Under the pieces are notes generated by a model. That model saw only the letters and a list, made by a program, of their open reading frames with translations, ran no database searches and had not been told where the DNA came from. Position numbers and translations under genes: made by a program. 64,000 bases of DNA from NCBI GenBank assembly GCA_964600075.1, contig CAZRIE010000011.1, forward strand, positions 1-64,000, read 5' to 3'. Within the stretch, counting starts at the first letter, position 1. The number at the start of each line of letters is the position of its first letter. Origin of the DNA: CAZRIE01 sp964600075. Its GTDB lineage: Bacteria; Bacteroidota; Bacteroidia; Flavobacteriales; Flavobacteriaceae. Shown here in pieces: positions 8,248 through 18,299 of this stretch.

Positions 8248-11171
8248 ATGGCAGACATTGCGAAAATAAGGCTTAATAAGGTCCTTAAGGAATTTAATAT
8301 TTCTTTGGATAGGGCGGTAGATTTTCTGGCCTCTAACGGGCATGAGATAGATGCTCGACCTACTACAAAGATTTCCGATGAGGTTTATGAAGTGCTTCAG
8401 GAGGAGTTCCAAACCGATAAGAGCAAGAAAGTTGCTTCTAAAAAAGTCGGCGAGGAAAAACGCGAAGAGAAGGAAGCTTTGCGTTTGCAATTAGAGCAAG
8501 AGCAAGAAGAAAGACGATTGGTGCGTGAAAAACGTGCGGCTGCTTCCGAAAAAGCTTTGGTAGGCAAGGTCGAACTTGCTGGCCCGAAAACAGTGGGCAA
8601 GATAGACCTCAATCCGAAGAAAAAGGAAAAAGAAGCTCCAAAAGAAACTTCAAAAGAAGCTCCAAAAGAAACTTCAAAAGAAGCTCCAAAAGAAACTTCA
8701 AAAGAANNNNNNNNNNNNNNNNNNNNNNNNNNNNNNNNNNNNNNNNNNNNNNNNNNNNNNNNNNNNNNNNNNNNNNNNNNNNNNNNNNNNNNNNNNNNNN
8801 NNNNNNAAAAGAAGCTCCAAAAGAAACTTCAAAAGAAGCTCCAAAAGAAACTTCAAAAGAAGCTCCAAAAGAAGAAAATGTTGTTGTTGAGCCAGAACTG
8901 AAACCAGAGACTGCAGAGAAGGCTCCTGAAGTCAAAAAAGAAAAAGAGATAGAGGCCGAGGTAGTCGAGGAAACTAAGGAAGGTGAAGATGTGTTGGCCA
9001 CTAATTATAAAAAGCTTTCAGGTCCTAAGATTACCGACAAAATAGACCTTTCCCAATTCAAGAAACCAAAGAAGAAGAAAGAGGAAGTAAAGAAACCAGC
9101 TGAAAGTAGCGATCGTAAAAAACGCAGAAGACGCATAGTAAGCAGCCCAGGTGTCAAAACGGGAGCAGGAGCAGGCCCAGGTGCAAGAGGCAAGGCGACG
9201 ACCGGTGGGGCCAGAAAAGGCGGTGGCGGAACACGTTTCGGGGCGCCAAAAGTAGAGCCGACCGAAGAAGACGTACAAAAACAGATTCGCGAGACCCTCG
9301 AAAAATTACAGGGGAAATCGAAAAAAGGCAAAGGAGCCAAATATAGAAGGGATAAACGGGATCAACACCGTCAACAGACCGAAAAAGATCTCGAGCAGCA
9401 AGAACTTGAAAATAAAGTGCTGAAAGTAACGGAATTTGTTACTGCAGGTGAGGTCGCTACTATGATGGACGTTTCAACTACCGAAATTATATCGGCTTGT
9501 ATGTCGCTAGGGCTCATGGTTACTATGAATCAACGATTAGATGCCGAAACCTTATCTATAGTTGCCGATGAGTTCGGTTATGAAGTAGAATTCGTTACAG
9601 CAGAGTTGGAAGAGTCTATCGAAGTTGAAGAAGATGCTCCAGAAGATTTGAAGCCACGAGCGCCTATCGTTACGGTAATGGGCCATGTCGACCATGGTAA
9701 GACTTCATTTTTAGATTATGTACGTGAAGCAAATGTTATCGCAGGAGAAAGTGGGGGTATTACCCAACACATCGGGGCCTATGGCGTAACCTTGGAAGAT
9801 GGACAAAAAATCACTTTTTTAGATACACCGGGTCACGAAGCCTTTACGGCAATGCGGGCCAGAGGTGCCCAGGTTACCGATATTGCGGTAATCGTTATTG
9901 CAGCTGATGATGATATTATGCCCCAGACCAAAGAGGCGATTAGCCATGCCCAAGCAGCAGGCGTACCCATTGTATTCGCGATAAACAAAATAGATAGGCC
10001 GACCGCCAACCCTGATAAGATCAAAGATGGCCTTGCCCAAATGAACCTGTTGGTCGAAGACTGGGGCGGAAAGATTCAGTCGCATGATATTTCGGCCAAA
10101 ACGGGCGAAGGGGTAAAAGAATTGCTTGAAAAGGTATTGCTTGAAGCCGAACTCTTGGAATTGAAGGCCAATCCTGATAAGATGGCCAACGGTACTGTTG
10201 TCGAAGCTTTCTTGGATAAAGGACGAGGCTACGTTTCGACTATTTTGGTGCAGGGCGGAACCCTTAAAATCGGGGATTACGTTTTGGCCGGAACCAACAG
10301 TGGTAAGGTCAAGGCCATGCAAGATGAACGCGGAAATATTGTATTGGAGTCAGGTCCTGCTACTCCGATATCTATTTTAGGATTGGATGGCGCACCGCAG
10401 GCCGGAGACAAGTTTCACGTATTGGAAGATGAAAAGGAAGCCAAGCAGATAGCGACAAAACGATCGCAGTTACAGCGTGAGCAGTCGGTAAGAACACAAC
10501 GTCATATTACGTTAGACGAAATCGGAAGACGAATCGCCTTGGGCGATTTTAAAGAACTGAATATTATATTGAAAGGTGATGTTGATGGTTCTGTCGAGGC
10601 ATTGACCGATTCTTTCCAGAAACTATCTACTGAAGAGATTCAGGTAAACATTATCCATAAGGGCGTAGGTGCCATAACCGAGTCAGACGTGTTGTTGGCC
10701 TCTGCATCCGATGCCATAATTATTGGCTTTAATGTAAGGCCGATGGGCAATGCTAGGGATGTAGCTGAAAAAGAGGAAATCGACATCCGAATGTATTCTA
10801 TTATTTACGATGCCATCAACGACCTTAAAGATGCAATGGAGGGAATGTTATCCCCAGAAATCAAGGAAGAGATCTTGGGTACTGCAGAAATTCGGGAAAC
10901 CTTTAAGATTTCTAAAGTGGGTACTATTGCAGGATGTATGGTAACCAGCGGAAAAATTCTAAGAAATGCGGGTATTCGACTCATACGAGATGGTGTAGTA
11001 GTCTTCACAGGTGAATTGTCATCTTTGAAACGGTTCAAAGATGATGTCAAAGAAGTAGCCAAAGGTTACGATTGTGGTCTACAGGTCAAGAATTTCAATG
11101 ATATTTTAGAAAGTGATATCGTAGAGGCCTTCCAAGAGGTGGCAGTTAAGAAGAAGTTGAAGACGAAATAA
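8248..11171 (+). CDS. infB: Translation initiation factor IF-2 (interrupted by an assembly gap)
   Basis: One gene, although it reads as two pieces (8248-8706 and 8808-11171) because 100 N replace an unknown length. Both edges read the same KEAPKETS repeat, so the frame break is an artefact, not a mutation. IF-2 is the GTPase that places initiator tRNA on the 30S subunit and drives subunit joining. An IF2N domain fills residues 1-50. A long Lys/Glu/Pro linker with 24-bp repeats and a basic Gly/Ala/Arg segment follow. A second IF2N-like domain lies at about 9430-9590. The G domain has GHVDHGKT at 9681-9704, then DTPGHE and NKID. Domains II, III and IV follow to the end. Last gene of the rimP operon, followed by a terminator. 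Confidence 0.95.
8629..8873 (+). repeat. 24-bp in-frame tandem repeat inside infB (KEAPKETS)
   Basis: Three full units and six bases of a fourth are seen before the gap (8629-8706), and about two and two-thirds units after it (8808-8873). Each unit encodes KEAPKETS, and the copies are identical in DNA sequence. The array spans the gap, so its true length is unknown. Confidence 0.95.
8707..8806. other. Assembly gap (100 N) inside the infB repeat
   Basis: A placeholder of 100 N inside a perfect 24-bp array. From the repeat phase on both sides, a perfect array would need a missing length of 17 + 24n bases. 100 does not fit this, so the gap length is not real. Confidence 0.95.
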
Positions 11172-11195
11172 TTCCATATGGTCTAGCTTCCGAAT

Positions 11196-11222
11196 GAACG
11201 GAACGGGCAGGCAGTCGAAGTA
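11196..11222. repeat. Fragment of a dispersed intergenic repeat
   Basis: A GC-richer patch between infB and the SPOR gene shares the core CAGGCAGTC and its flanks (TGAAC before, AAG after) with 51752-51784. This suggests two diverged copies of one intergenic repeat. Confidence 0.35.
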
Positions 11223-11271
11223 ACTATCCTAAATCGAAGGGTCTTCGACAATACTCCAACATACATTAAAT

Positions 11272-11303
11272 AAAAAAATCGACCAGTTAGGTCGATTTTT
11301 TTT
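11272..11303. terminator. Bidirectional terminator between infB and the SPOR gene
   Basis: A 13-bp perfect stem (AAAAAAATCGACC with its complement) around the 5-base loop AGTTA, with A and T runs on the two sides. It lies between two converging genes and can serve both. Confidence 0.9.
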
Positions 11304-11308
11304 GGAGT

Positions 11309-11704
11309 TTATTGCTTGGAATTTGGTGCCTGCCGAGTCGATTTTTTAGGTTTTAGCAGCATCGCATCTGGGTATTTTTGCCTGACCTCCTTGAACTTTC
11401 TTTCGGCATCCAATTTGATTTTGAACCGCCCGACCCTCACGCGATAGGTTGGAGAATCGAAATCGATTTTCGATGGGAGATCGGGATAATCCTGTTCTAC
11501 TTTAGACTGTATGTCCTGCGCCTTGGCATAGGAGCCGAACCCCACTTGAATGCGGTAGTATTCCGAACTTTCGTTCGAAGTCTTATAGATTTCCAACAAA
11601 TCCGTGATTTTTTTATCCTGTTCAATAGTTATTTTTCCCTGTTGGGCATGGCAAAGATTGAAGGTTAAAGTGGAGAGCAAAATGATTATGACTGTTTTCA
11701 TCAT
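11309..11704 (-). CDS. Secreted SPOR-domain protein
   Basis: About 132 aa from the ATG at 11704 (a second ATG follows at 11701). A longer reading frame runs up to 11758, but a good promoter match (TACTTTTG, 11735-11742) lies inside that extension, so the shorter start is preferred. The N-terminus is a Sec signal peptide ending near CHAQ. The C-terminal SPOR domain (last 75 residues or so) has the pattern YYRIQVGFGSY, then YRVRVGRFK, then a final helix before YPDAML. SPOR domains bind denuded peptidoglycan glycan strands, usually at division sites. It is convergent with infB and shares its terminator. Function beyond peptidoglycan binding is unknown. Confidence 0.8.
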   Translation of the reverse strand: MMKTVIIILLSTLTFNLCHAQQGKITIEQDKKITDLLEIYKTSNESSEYYRIQVGFGSYAKAQDIQSKVEQDYPDLPSKIDFDSPTYRVRVGRFKIKLDAERKFKEVRQKYPDAMLLKPKKSTRQAPNSKQ

Positions 11705-11734
11705 ATGGAATTTATTGGGTCTTAAGATTTTATG

Positions 11735-11762
11735 CAAAAGTAAATTTTTCAAGATCAAACAA
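11735..11762 (-). promoter_or_regulatory. Promoter of the SPOR-domain gene
   Basis: On the minus strand: TTG (11762-11760), a 17-bp spacer, then TACTTTTG (11742-11735). Transcription should start near 11729, about 25 bases before the chosen ATG. This rules out the longer frame's start. Confidence 0.7.
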
Positions 11763-11842
11763 TAGCATCTCGAATTTATTTAGAACAATTATAAATTATA
11801 AATTATCAATCCGTTAACATTTTCAAAATAAAGTCTATGTCG

Positions 11843-11850
11843 TATTTTTG
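11843..11850 (+). promoter_or_regulatory. Promoter -7 element of the act-cox operon
   Basis: TATTTTTG matches TAnnTTTG. The expected upstream TTG is only partly matched, with TTT about 19 bases before. The predicted start near 11856 leaves a leader of about 80 nt before actA. Confidence 0.55.
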
Positions 11851-11937
11851 CACTTGATTTTAGCATCGATGAAATAGGACTATGTTTCCTGATATTATAA
11901 ACTATCATGCCAAGATTTCGACAGAAATTAAACTCAT

Positions 11938-13299
11938 ATGAAAAAGGTTCCGTGCCGCCATCAGATTTCTAAGATTTTAGGTATATCTATATTATTTTTC
12001 CTACTACTTTCCACTTCTATTTTTGCGCAAGAGGCTGCTGTTGAAGAAGCTGCAACAGAGGTTGTTAGTTCTGATCAAGATGCTGGTGGAGATCCTGTTG
12101 CGGGAAAAACGCTCTTCAATCAGAATTGTGCTGCGTGCCATGCCTTGAATCGCAAAATGACCGGTCCTGCTTTGGCCAATGTCGAGTCACGATTAGCTGA
12201 AGAAGAAGGTTTAGACCGCGAATGGTTAAACCGATGGATCAAAAACAGTTCTGGAATGATTGCTTCTGGCGATTCATATGCCAACAAAATTTATAATGAG
12301 TACAACCAGGCGGCAATGACCGCTTTCCCAACTTTGGCCGATACGGATATCGATAATATTTTGGCCTATACGGCTGCGCCTCCACCGGCGCCCGTGGCGG
12401 CAGCTACTGCCGTTGCCGGCGGAAGTGGTACCGGTGAATCATCAGGTATATCCAACGAAATTATATTGGGCGCTTTAGCTGTGGTCTTTGGGCTATTGGT
12501 TATGATGCTTTTCTTGGTGAACAAGACGCTCCGTCGTATCGCTGAAGCCAATGGGGTAGTTATTGAAAAAGAACTGATTGAGAGGCGTACCCCAATTTGG
12601 AAAGCTTTTGTGCAAAACCAGTTTTTGGTCTTCGTGTCGGTTATCTTCCTCTTGTTAGGTAGTGCTTATTTCGCTTACGGCTGGATGATGCAAGTTGGGC
12701 TCGACCAAGGTTATGAGCCGATTCAACCGATACATTACTCGCACCGTATTCATGCTGGCGAGAACAAAATCGAATGTAAATATTGCCATTCTTCTGCTAG
12801 GGTCTCTAAACACTCGGGAATTCCTTCTTTGAATGTTTGTATGAACTGCCATAAATCGATTTATCAAGTTGGCGACGTAACATTGGCTGAAGGTAAGCAG
12901 GAGTATGGGGTCGATTACAACAAGGAAATCGAAAAATTGTATGCTGCCGTAGGGTGGGATGTTGAGAACCAGAAATATACGGGCGAAAGTCAGCCTGTAG
13001 AATGGATCCGTATTCACAACCTGCCTGATTTCGCCTATTTTAATCACTCACAGCATGTCAGTGTTGGAGGTATAGAATGTCAGCAATGTCATGGGCCGGT
13101 CGAAGAGATGGAGATTATGTACCAGTACTCGCCATTGACTATGGGTTGGTGCATCAATTGTCACCGAGAGACGAATATCAAAGTAGAGGGGAACGCCTAT
13201 TACGAAAAGATACATGCCGAACTTTCCAAGAAATATGGAGTGGATAATTTAACGGTCGCTCAAATGGGTGGACTCGAATGTGGAAAGTGTCATTATTAA
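11938..13299 (+). CDS. actA: Alternative complex III subunit ActA, multiheme cytochrome c
   Basis: 453 aa. A signal peptide ends near residue 30. There are six CXXCH heme sites: one in an N-terminal class I cytochrome domain (64-68) and five in the C-terminal half (280-284, 301-305, 381-385, 405-409, 448-452). Two membrane segments (about 174-195 and 229-250) separate the two parts. Alternative complex III oxidises menaquinol and passes electrons through c hemes to cytochrome oxidase, in place of complex III. The classic ActA is pentaheme, so the extra N-terminal heme domain is a fusion. First gene of the act-cox unit, 34 bp before actB. Assignment is secure from motifs and order. Confidence 0.93.
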   Translation: MKKVPCRHQISKILGISILFFLLLSTSIFAQEAAVEEAATEVVSSDQDAGGDPVAGKTLFNQNCAACHALNRKMTGPALANVESRLAEEEGLDREWLNRWIKNSSGMIASGDSYANKIYNEYNQAAMTAFPTLADTDIDNILAYTAAPPPAPVAAATAVAGGSGTGESSGISNEIILGALAVVFGLLVMMLFLVNKTLRRIAEANGVVIEKELIERRTPIWKAFVQNQFLVFVSVIFLLLGSAYFAYGWMMQVGLDQGYEPIQPIHYSHRIHAGENKIECKYCHSSARVSKHSGIPSLNVCMNCHKSIYQVGDVTLAEGKQEYGVDYNKEIEKLYAAVGWDVENQKYTGESQPVEWIRIHNLPDFAYFNHSQHVSVGGIECQQCHGPVEEMEIMYQYSPLTMGWCINCHRETNIKVEGNAYYEKIHAELSKKYGVDNLTVAQMGGLECGKCHY

Positions 13300-13333
13300 T
13301 AGAACAAGCAAGTAGTTAATTACATAGAAACGT

Positions 13334-16300
13334 ATGGCATCAAACAAAAAATATTGGAAGAACGAAGCGGAGTTAAATCCCAACGATTCCATTGTTGAGA
13401 CGCTAAGACAGAACGAATTTGTAGAGCCAATTCCCGTAGATGATTTTTTAGGTAATAAAGAGAACCTAGCGGCGACATCTACAAATAGAAGAGATTTTCT
13501 TAAGTATGTCGGTTTTAGTACCGCAGCGGCTTCTTTGGCAGCTTGCGAAGGGCCGGTTATAAAGTCCATTCCTTATGTAGTTCAGCCTGAAAATATTATT
13601 CCTGGGGTAGCTAATTTTTACGCCACGACCATAGCGAACGGATTTGATTTCGCCAGTATTTTGATAAAGACCCGTGAGGGCCGACCTATCAAAGTCGAGA
13701 AGAATACTGAAGCGAAAGTTGGTGGCGGTGCAAATGCGCGAGTTCAGGCTTCGATATTATCTTTATATGATAGCACACGCATGCAAGGTCCTCTGGCCAA
13801 TGGCGAACCTGTTGAATGGAGTGCTTTAGATTCCGCTGTAAAGGCTAAAATGGGAAGCTTGAAAAATTCAGGTCAGCAAATTGCTTTGTTGACCCAGACC
13901 TATGCGAGCCCTTCGACGAAGAAGCTTATTGATGAACTGAAAGCCGCTTATGGTAATGTGAGCCACGTTACTTATGATGCAATTTCAGAAGATGCTGCAC
14001 TGACTGCTTACGAAGCTAAATATGGCGAACGCGCCTTGGCGGATTATGATTTTGAAAAAGCGGATTTTATTGTGTCGTTCGGCGCTGATTTCTTAGGAGA
14101 TTGGCAGGGTGGGGGCTATGATTCCAGTTACTCTAAAGGTCGAGTTCCGAAAAAGGGAAAAATGTCCCGTCATGTGCAGTTCGAGGCCAATTTATCTTTG
14201 ACAGGGGCAAACGCCGACAAACGATTGGCTTTGACACCCATGCAGCAGAAAATAGCGCTAGCTCAGCTATATGCGAAATTAAACGGAACTAGTGTTGGTG
14301 GAGAGTTGCCTGAGAATGTTCAGATGACCATTGAAAACGTAGCCGCCCAAATACGAAAAAATAAGGGTAGTGCTGTAGTGGTTACAGGCCTAGACGATGT
14401 CAATGCCCAGACCGTTGTTTTAGCTATTAACGAAATGTTGGGCAGTAAGGCCTTTGATTCGAAAGCGCCACGATATGTAAGACAAGGAAACACTGAAGCA
14501 GTGAAAACTTTGATTTCAGATATGAATGCCGGAAAAGTAGGCGCTCTGATCATGGATGGTGTAAACCCCATGTATACCTTGCCGAATGCTGCAGAGTTCA
14601 AAGCTGGTATCGAAAAAGTAGGTCTATCCGTTATATTTTCTACCAATTGGAACGAAACTACAGAAGTTGCACAGTATACCGCTGCAGCCAATCATTACTT
14701 AGAGTCTTGGGGTGATACCGAAATTAAGAAGGGACATTTCAGCCTAATGCAACCAACTATTCGAGAACTTTTTGATACACGACAGTTTCAAGGTGCCTTG
14801 TTAAAATGGATGGATAGCGAAAACAGCTATTATGATTACATAAAAGAAACTTGGAGAGCTGGAATTTCAGGTGATTCTGGTTGGAATAAGGCTTTGCATG
14901 ATGGTGTTTATTCAATGGCCGACGCATCTGCTCTAGTTTCAATGGTTGAAAATACCGACGCTGACCCAGAAAATACTACTTTACAAGAAGAAGATAAAGA
15001 GGGTGTTGAACCTTCTATGGTAGAAGAAGCCATGACCGAAACTCGGGTAATTCCAATTGCAACTGCTATTAACAGTTTGACCAATGCCACAAGTGGTGGA
15101 GGAATGGAATTGACCTTATACTCTAAAACCGGTATGGGTGCCGGGCAACACGCAAGTAACCCGTGGCTTCAAGAATTTCCAGATCCCATAACACGGGTAA
15201 CCTGGGATAATTATGTGACTGTTTCAAAAGCAGATGCAGAACGTTTAGACCTGAAGAACGAAAATGTTGCCAATGGGGCTCTTGATGGTAGTTATGCCAA
15301 TGTCACTGTTAATGGAGTAACGATAAATAATGTGCCGGTTATTATACAGCCAGGTCAGGCCATCGGTTCTATCGGCCTTTCTTTCGGTTATGGGAAGAAA
15401 GTCGGTCTAAAATCGGAAATGCAGACCGGGGTAAATGCCTATCCGTTATATCAAGATTTTAAGAGTACACAACCTGCTACAATAGAGAAAGCTTCGGGAA
15501 TGCACGAGTTTGCATGTGTTCAATTGCAGAATACTTTAATGGGCAGGGGTGATATCATCAAGGAAACTACCTTGGAGATTTTCAATACAAAAGACCACGG
15601 GGAGTGGAACGAAGTACCTGTAGTGTCTTTAGATCATAAAGAAGTACCGGCTACCTCCGTTGATTTGTGGGACAGTTTTGACCGTTCTATCGGACATCAC
15701 TTTAATATGTCAATCGACCTGAACTCCTGTACGGGCTGTGGAGCATGCGTTATTGCCTGTCATGCAGAGAATAATGTGCCTGTGGTTGGCAAGCAAGAGG
15801 TAAGAAAAAGTAGGGATATGCACTGGTTGCGTATCGATAGGTACTATTCCTCAGAAAATACCTTCGAAGAAGATGATACCAAGAAGGATGATTTTGATGG
15901 CCTGTCCGGAGATAGAGGCTCTTTAAGTGGTTTTGGGGAATTGGAAGATCCAAATGCTAATCCTCAAGTAGTTTTTCAACCGGTTATGTGCCAACACTGT
16001 AATCATGCCCCTTGCGAAACAGTTTGTCCGGTTGCGGCAACTTCGCATGGTCGTCAGGGACAAAATCAGATGGCTTATAACCGTTGTGTCGGTACTAGAT
16101 ATTGTGCTAACAACTGTCCGTATAAAGTACGTAGGTTCAACTGGTTCTTGTATAATAACAACGACGAGTTCGACTACCACATGAACAACGATCTAGGTAA
16201 GATGGTCTTGAACCCTGATGTAAATGTGCGTTCACGTGGGGTTATCGAAAAATGTTCGATGTGTATACAAAAAACACAGAAAACGATTCTAGATGCCAAA

Positions 16301-16513
16301 AGAGATGGTCGCCTGATAGAAGATGGCGAGTTCCAAACGGCATGTTCATCTGCCTGTAGCAATGGAGCCATTGTTTTCGGGGATATTAATGATAAAGAGA
16401 GTGAAGTTGCCGAATTAAAGAAAAGCGACCGCATGTACCATTTGTTGGAAAGTGTGGGCACGCAACCCAATGTATTCTATCACGTGAAAGTGAGGAATAT
16501 TGATGAGGCATAA
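13334..16513 (+). CDS. actB: Alternative complex III subunit ActB, molybdopterin-type/iron-sulfur protein
   Basis: 1059 aa. An internal twin-arginine motif (NRRDFLKYVG, 51-60) sits about 50 residues in, followed by a lipobox ending at Cys71. This is the variant Tat signal seen in Bacteroidota ActB and suggests a lipid anchor. Residues of about 75-740 resemble molybdopterin oxidoreductases but in this family normally lack the cofactor. The C-terminal ferredoxin-like part starts at Cys799 (CTGCGACVIACH), then CQHCNHAPCETVCP, CVGTRYCANNCP and CSMCIQKTQ. It thus has ligands for several FeS clusters, including one site changed to CVGTRYC. It forms the periplasmic electron path of the complex between ActC and the heme subunits. 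Confidence 0.94.
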   Translation: MASNKKYWKNEAELNPNDSIVETLRQNEFVEPIPVDDFLGNKENLAATSTNRRDFLKYVGFSTAAASLAACEGPVIKSIPYVVQPENIIPGVANFYATTIANGFDFASILIKTREGRPIKVEKNTEAKVGGGANARVQASILSLYDSTRMQGPLANGEPVEWSALDSAVKAKMGSLKNSGQQIALLTQTYASPSTKKLIDELKAAYGNVSHVTYDAISEDAALTAYEAKYGERALADYDFEKADFIVSFGADFLGDWQGGGYDSSYSKGRVPKKGKMSRHVQFEANLSLTGANADKRLALTPMQQKIALAQLYAKLNGTSVGGELPENVQMTIENVAAQIRKNKGSAVVVTGLDDVNAQTVVLAINEMLGSKAFDSKAPRYVRQGNTEAVKTLISDMNAGKVGALIMDGVNPMYTLPNAAEFKAGIEKVGLSVIFSTNWNETTEVAQYTAAANHYLESWGDTEIKKGHFSLMQPTIRELFDTRQFQGALLKWMDSENSYYDYIKETWRAGISGDSGWNKALHDGVYSMADASALVSMVENTDADPENTTLQEEDKEGVEPSMVEEAMTETRVIPIATAINSLTNATSGGGMELTLYSKTGMGAGQHASNPWLQEFPDPITRVTWDNYVTVSKADAERLDLKNENVANGALDGSYANVTVNGVTINNVPVIIQPGQAIGSIGLSFGYGKKVGLKSEMQTGVNAYPLYQDFKSTQPATIEKASGMHEFACVQLQNTLMGRGDIIKETTLEIFNTKDHGEWNEVPVVSLDHKEVPATSVDLWDSFDRSIGHHFNMSIDLNSCTGCGACVIACHAENNVPVVGKQEVRKSRDMHWLRIDRYYSSENTFEEDDTKKDDFDGLSGDRGSLSGFGELEDPNANPQVVFQPVMCQHCNHAPCETVCPVAATSHGRQGQNQMAYNRCVGTRYCANNCPYKVRRFNWFLYNNNDEFDYHMNNDLGKMVLNPDVNVRSRGVIEKCSMCIQKTQKTILDAKRDGRLIEDGEFQTACSSACSNGAIVFGDINDKESEVAELKKSDRMYHLLESVGTQPNVFYHVKVRNIDEA

Positions 16514-16548
16514 AAATAAGAATAGAAAGTAACTATATATAGAAGTCT

Positions 16549-18297
16549 ATGGCGTCGCATTACGAAGCACCTATACGAAAACCCTTAGTTCTCGGAGACA
16601 AAAGCTACCACGATGTAAGCGTGGATATTGCCGGTCCGGTCGAGGGAAGGGCCAATAAGCACTGGTGGATTGTGTTTTCCATTGCCTTGGTGGCATTTCT
16701 TTGGGGTGTTGGTTGTATCATTTATACGATTTCCACTGGTATCGGTACTTGGGGTCTGAATAAGACCGTAAACTGGGCCTGGGATATTACCAACTTTGTT
16801 TGGTGGGTAGGTATCGGTCACGCGGGAACTTTGATTTCCGCAGTACTTTTATTGTTCCGTCAAAAGTGGAGAATGGCCATTAACCGTTCTGCAGAGGCAA
16901 TGACCATCTTCTCGGTAATTCAGGCAGGGTTGTTTCCTATAATTCACATGGGTCGCCCATGGTTGGCCTATTGGGTATTGCCGATTCCGAACCAATTCGG
17001 TTCTTTGTGGGTAAACTTTAACTCCCCATTGCTTTGGGATGTATTCGCGATATCAACCTATCTATCTGTTTCTTTGGTTTTTTGGTGGACAGGCCTTTTG
17101 CCCGATTTCGCTATGATCCGTGACCGCGCGGTATTGCCTTTTCAGAAGAAAATATATAGTTTGTTGAGCTTTGGATGGAGTGGGAGAGCAAAAGATTGGC
17201 AGCGTTTTGAGGAAGTTTCCTTGGTATTGGCCGGTTTGGCGACTCCATTGGTGCTCTCCGTGCATACCATAGTATCATTTGACTTTGCCACCTCGGTAAT
17301 TCCCGGATGGCATACGACTATATTTCCGCCTTACTTTGTCGCAGGAGCCGTATTCTCAGGGTTTGCTATGGTGAACACCCTCTTGATCATCATGCGTAAG
17401 GTGTGTAGTCTGGAGGATTATATCACGGTTCAGCATATCGAATTGATGAATATCGTAATCATGATTACAGGTTCGATAGTGGGCTGTGCCTATATCACGG
17501 AGCTTTTCATGGCATGGTATTCCGGAGTGGAATACGAGCAATACGCCTTTTTGAATAGAGCTACCGGTCCTTATTGGTGGGCTTATTGGTCTATGATGAC
17601 CTGCAACGTATTTTCACCACAATTTATGTGGTTCAAGAAGCTTCGTACCAGTATTATGTTCTCTTTCTTTATTTCGATTATCGTAAATATCGGAATGTGG
17701 TTCGAACGTTTTGTAATTATCGTGACTTCGTTGCATAGAGATTACTTGCCTTCTTCTTGGGCGATGTTCTCCCCGACCTTTGTCGATATCGGAATATTTA
17801 TCGGTACCATCGGATTCTTTTTCGTATTGTTCTTGCTTTATGCCAGAACCTTCCCGGTGATTGCTCAGGCAGAGGTAAAATCAATTTTAAAATCTTCCGG
17901 TGAGCGCTACAAGAATTTAAGGGAGGCAGGCAAACCTTTGTACCAAATAGAGAAAATGAAGGGGATTAAATCAAAGCAAAAACCGGTTACCGATGATGTT
18001 TTGATAGGGGATGTCGTTCCTGCAAAGGATACGAAACTAGGTGTTTCCGAGCTTTTAAGTTCTATCGGTACTTTCGACCCAACGAAAGAGACCGCCGATG
18101 ACCTCAAAAAAATTAAGGGAGTTGGACCACAAATGGAAGCTACCCTCAATGATATAGGTATATTTACTTTTGCGCAAGTCGGTAGAATGACTAAAAAAGA
18201 GTACGACCTTTTAGATTCGATTACGGAGTCTTTCCCAGGCAGGGCGCAACGTGACGATTGGGCCGGTCAGGCAGTACTTTTAAACAATAAAAAATAG
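16549..18297 (+). CDS. actC: Alternative complex III subunit ActC (NrfD/PsrC family) with helix-hairpin-helix tail
   Basis: 582 aa. Ten or so membrane segments fill about residues 35-445, in the NrfD/PsrC fold. This is the quinol-binding membrane subunit of alternative complex III. The usual protein ends soon after the last helix. Here a charged linker (445-510) leads to a small helix-hairpin-helix-like domain at about 514-580, with LKKIKGVGPQMEATLNDIG. Similar small domains are known as tails on other bacterial proteins. The gene is 35 bp after actB and 2 bp before actD, so they should be cotranslated. ActC is a sure call; the role of the tail is unknown. Confidence 0.93.
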   Translation: MASHYEAPIRKPLVLGDKSYHDVSVDIAGPVEGRANKHWWIVFSIALVAFLWGVGCIIYTISTGIGTWGLNKTVNWAWDITNFVWWVGIGHAGTLISAVLLLFRQKWRMAINRSAEAMTIFSVIQAGLFPIIHMGRPWLAYWVLPIPNQFGSLWVNFNSPLLWDVFAISTYLSVSLVFWWTGLLPDFAMIRDRAVLPFQKKIYSLLSFGWSGRAKDWQRFEEVSLVLAGLATPLVLSVHTIVSFDFATSVIPGWHTTIFPPYFVAGAVFSGFAMVNTLLIIMRKVCSLEDYITVQHIELMNIVIMITGSIVGCAYITELFMAWYSGVEYEQYAFLNRATGPYWWAYWSMMTCNVFSPQFMWFKKLRTSIMFSFFISIIVNIGMWFERFVIIVTSLHRDYLPSSWAMFSPTFVDIGIFIGTIGFFFVLFLLYARTFPVIAQAEVKSILKSSGERYKNLREAGKPLYQIEKMKGIKSKQKPVTDDVLIGDVVPAKDTKLGVSELLSSIGTFDPTKETADDLKKIKGVGPQMEATLNDIGIFTFAQVGRMTKKEYDLLDSITESFPGRAQRDDWAGQAVLLNNKK

Positions 18298-18299
18298 TT

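Noticed and set aside
8248..11171. infB as a frameshifted pseudogene
   Set aside because: Both sides of the gap read the same repeat in the infB frame. The break comes from the arbitrary 100-N length.
11705..11758. Longer N-terminus of the SPOR protein
   Set aside because: A promoter match lies inside this stretch and the shorter start gives a clean signal peptide.
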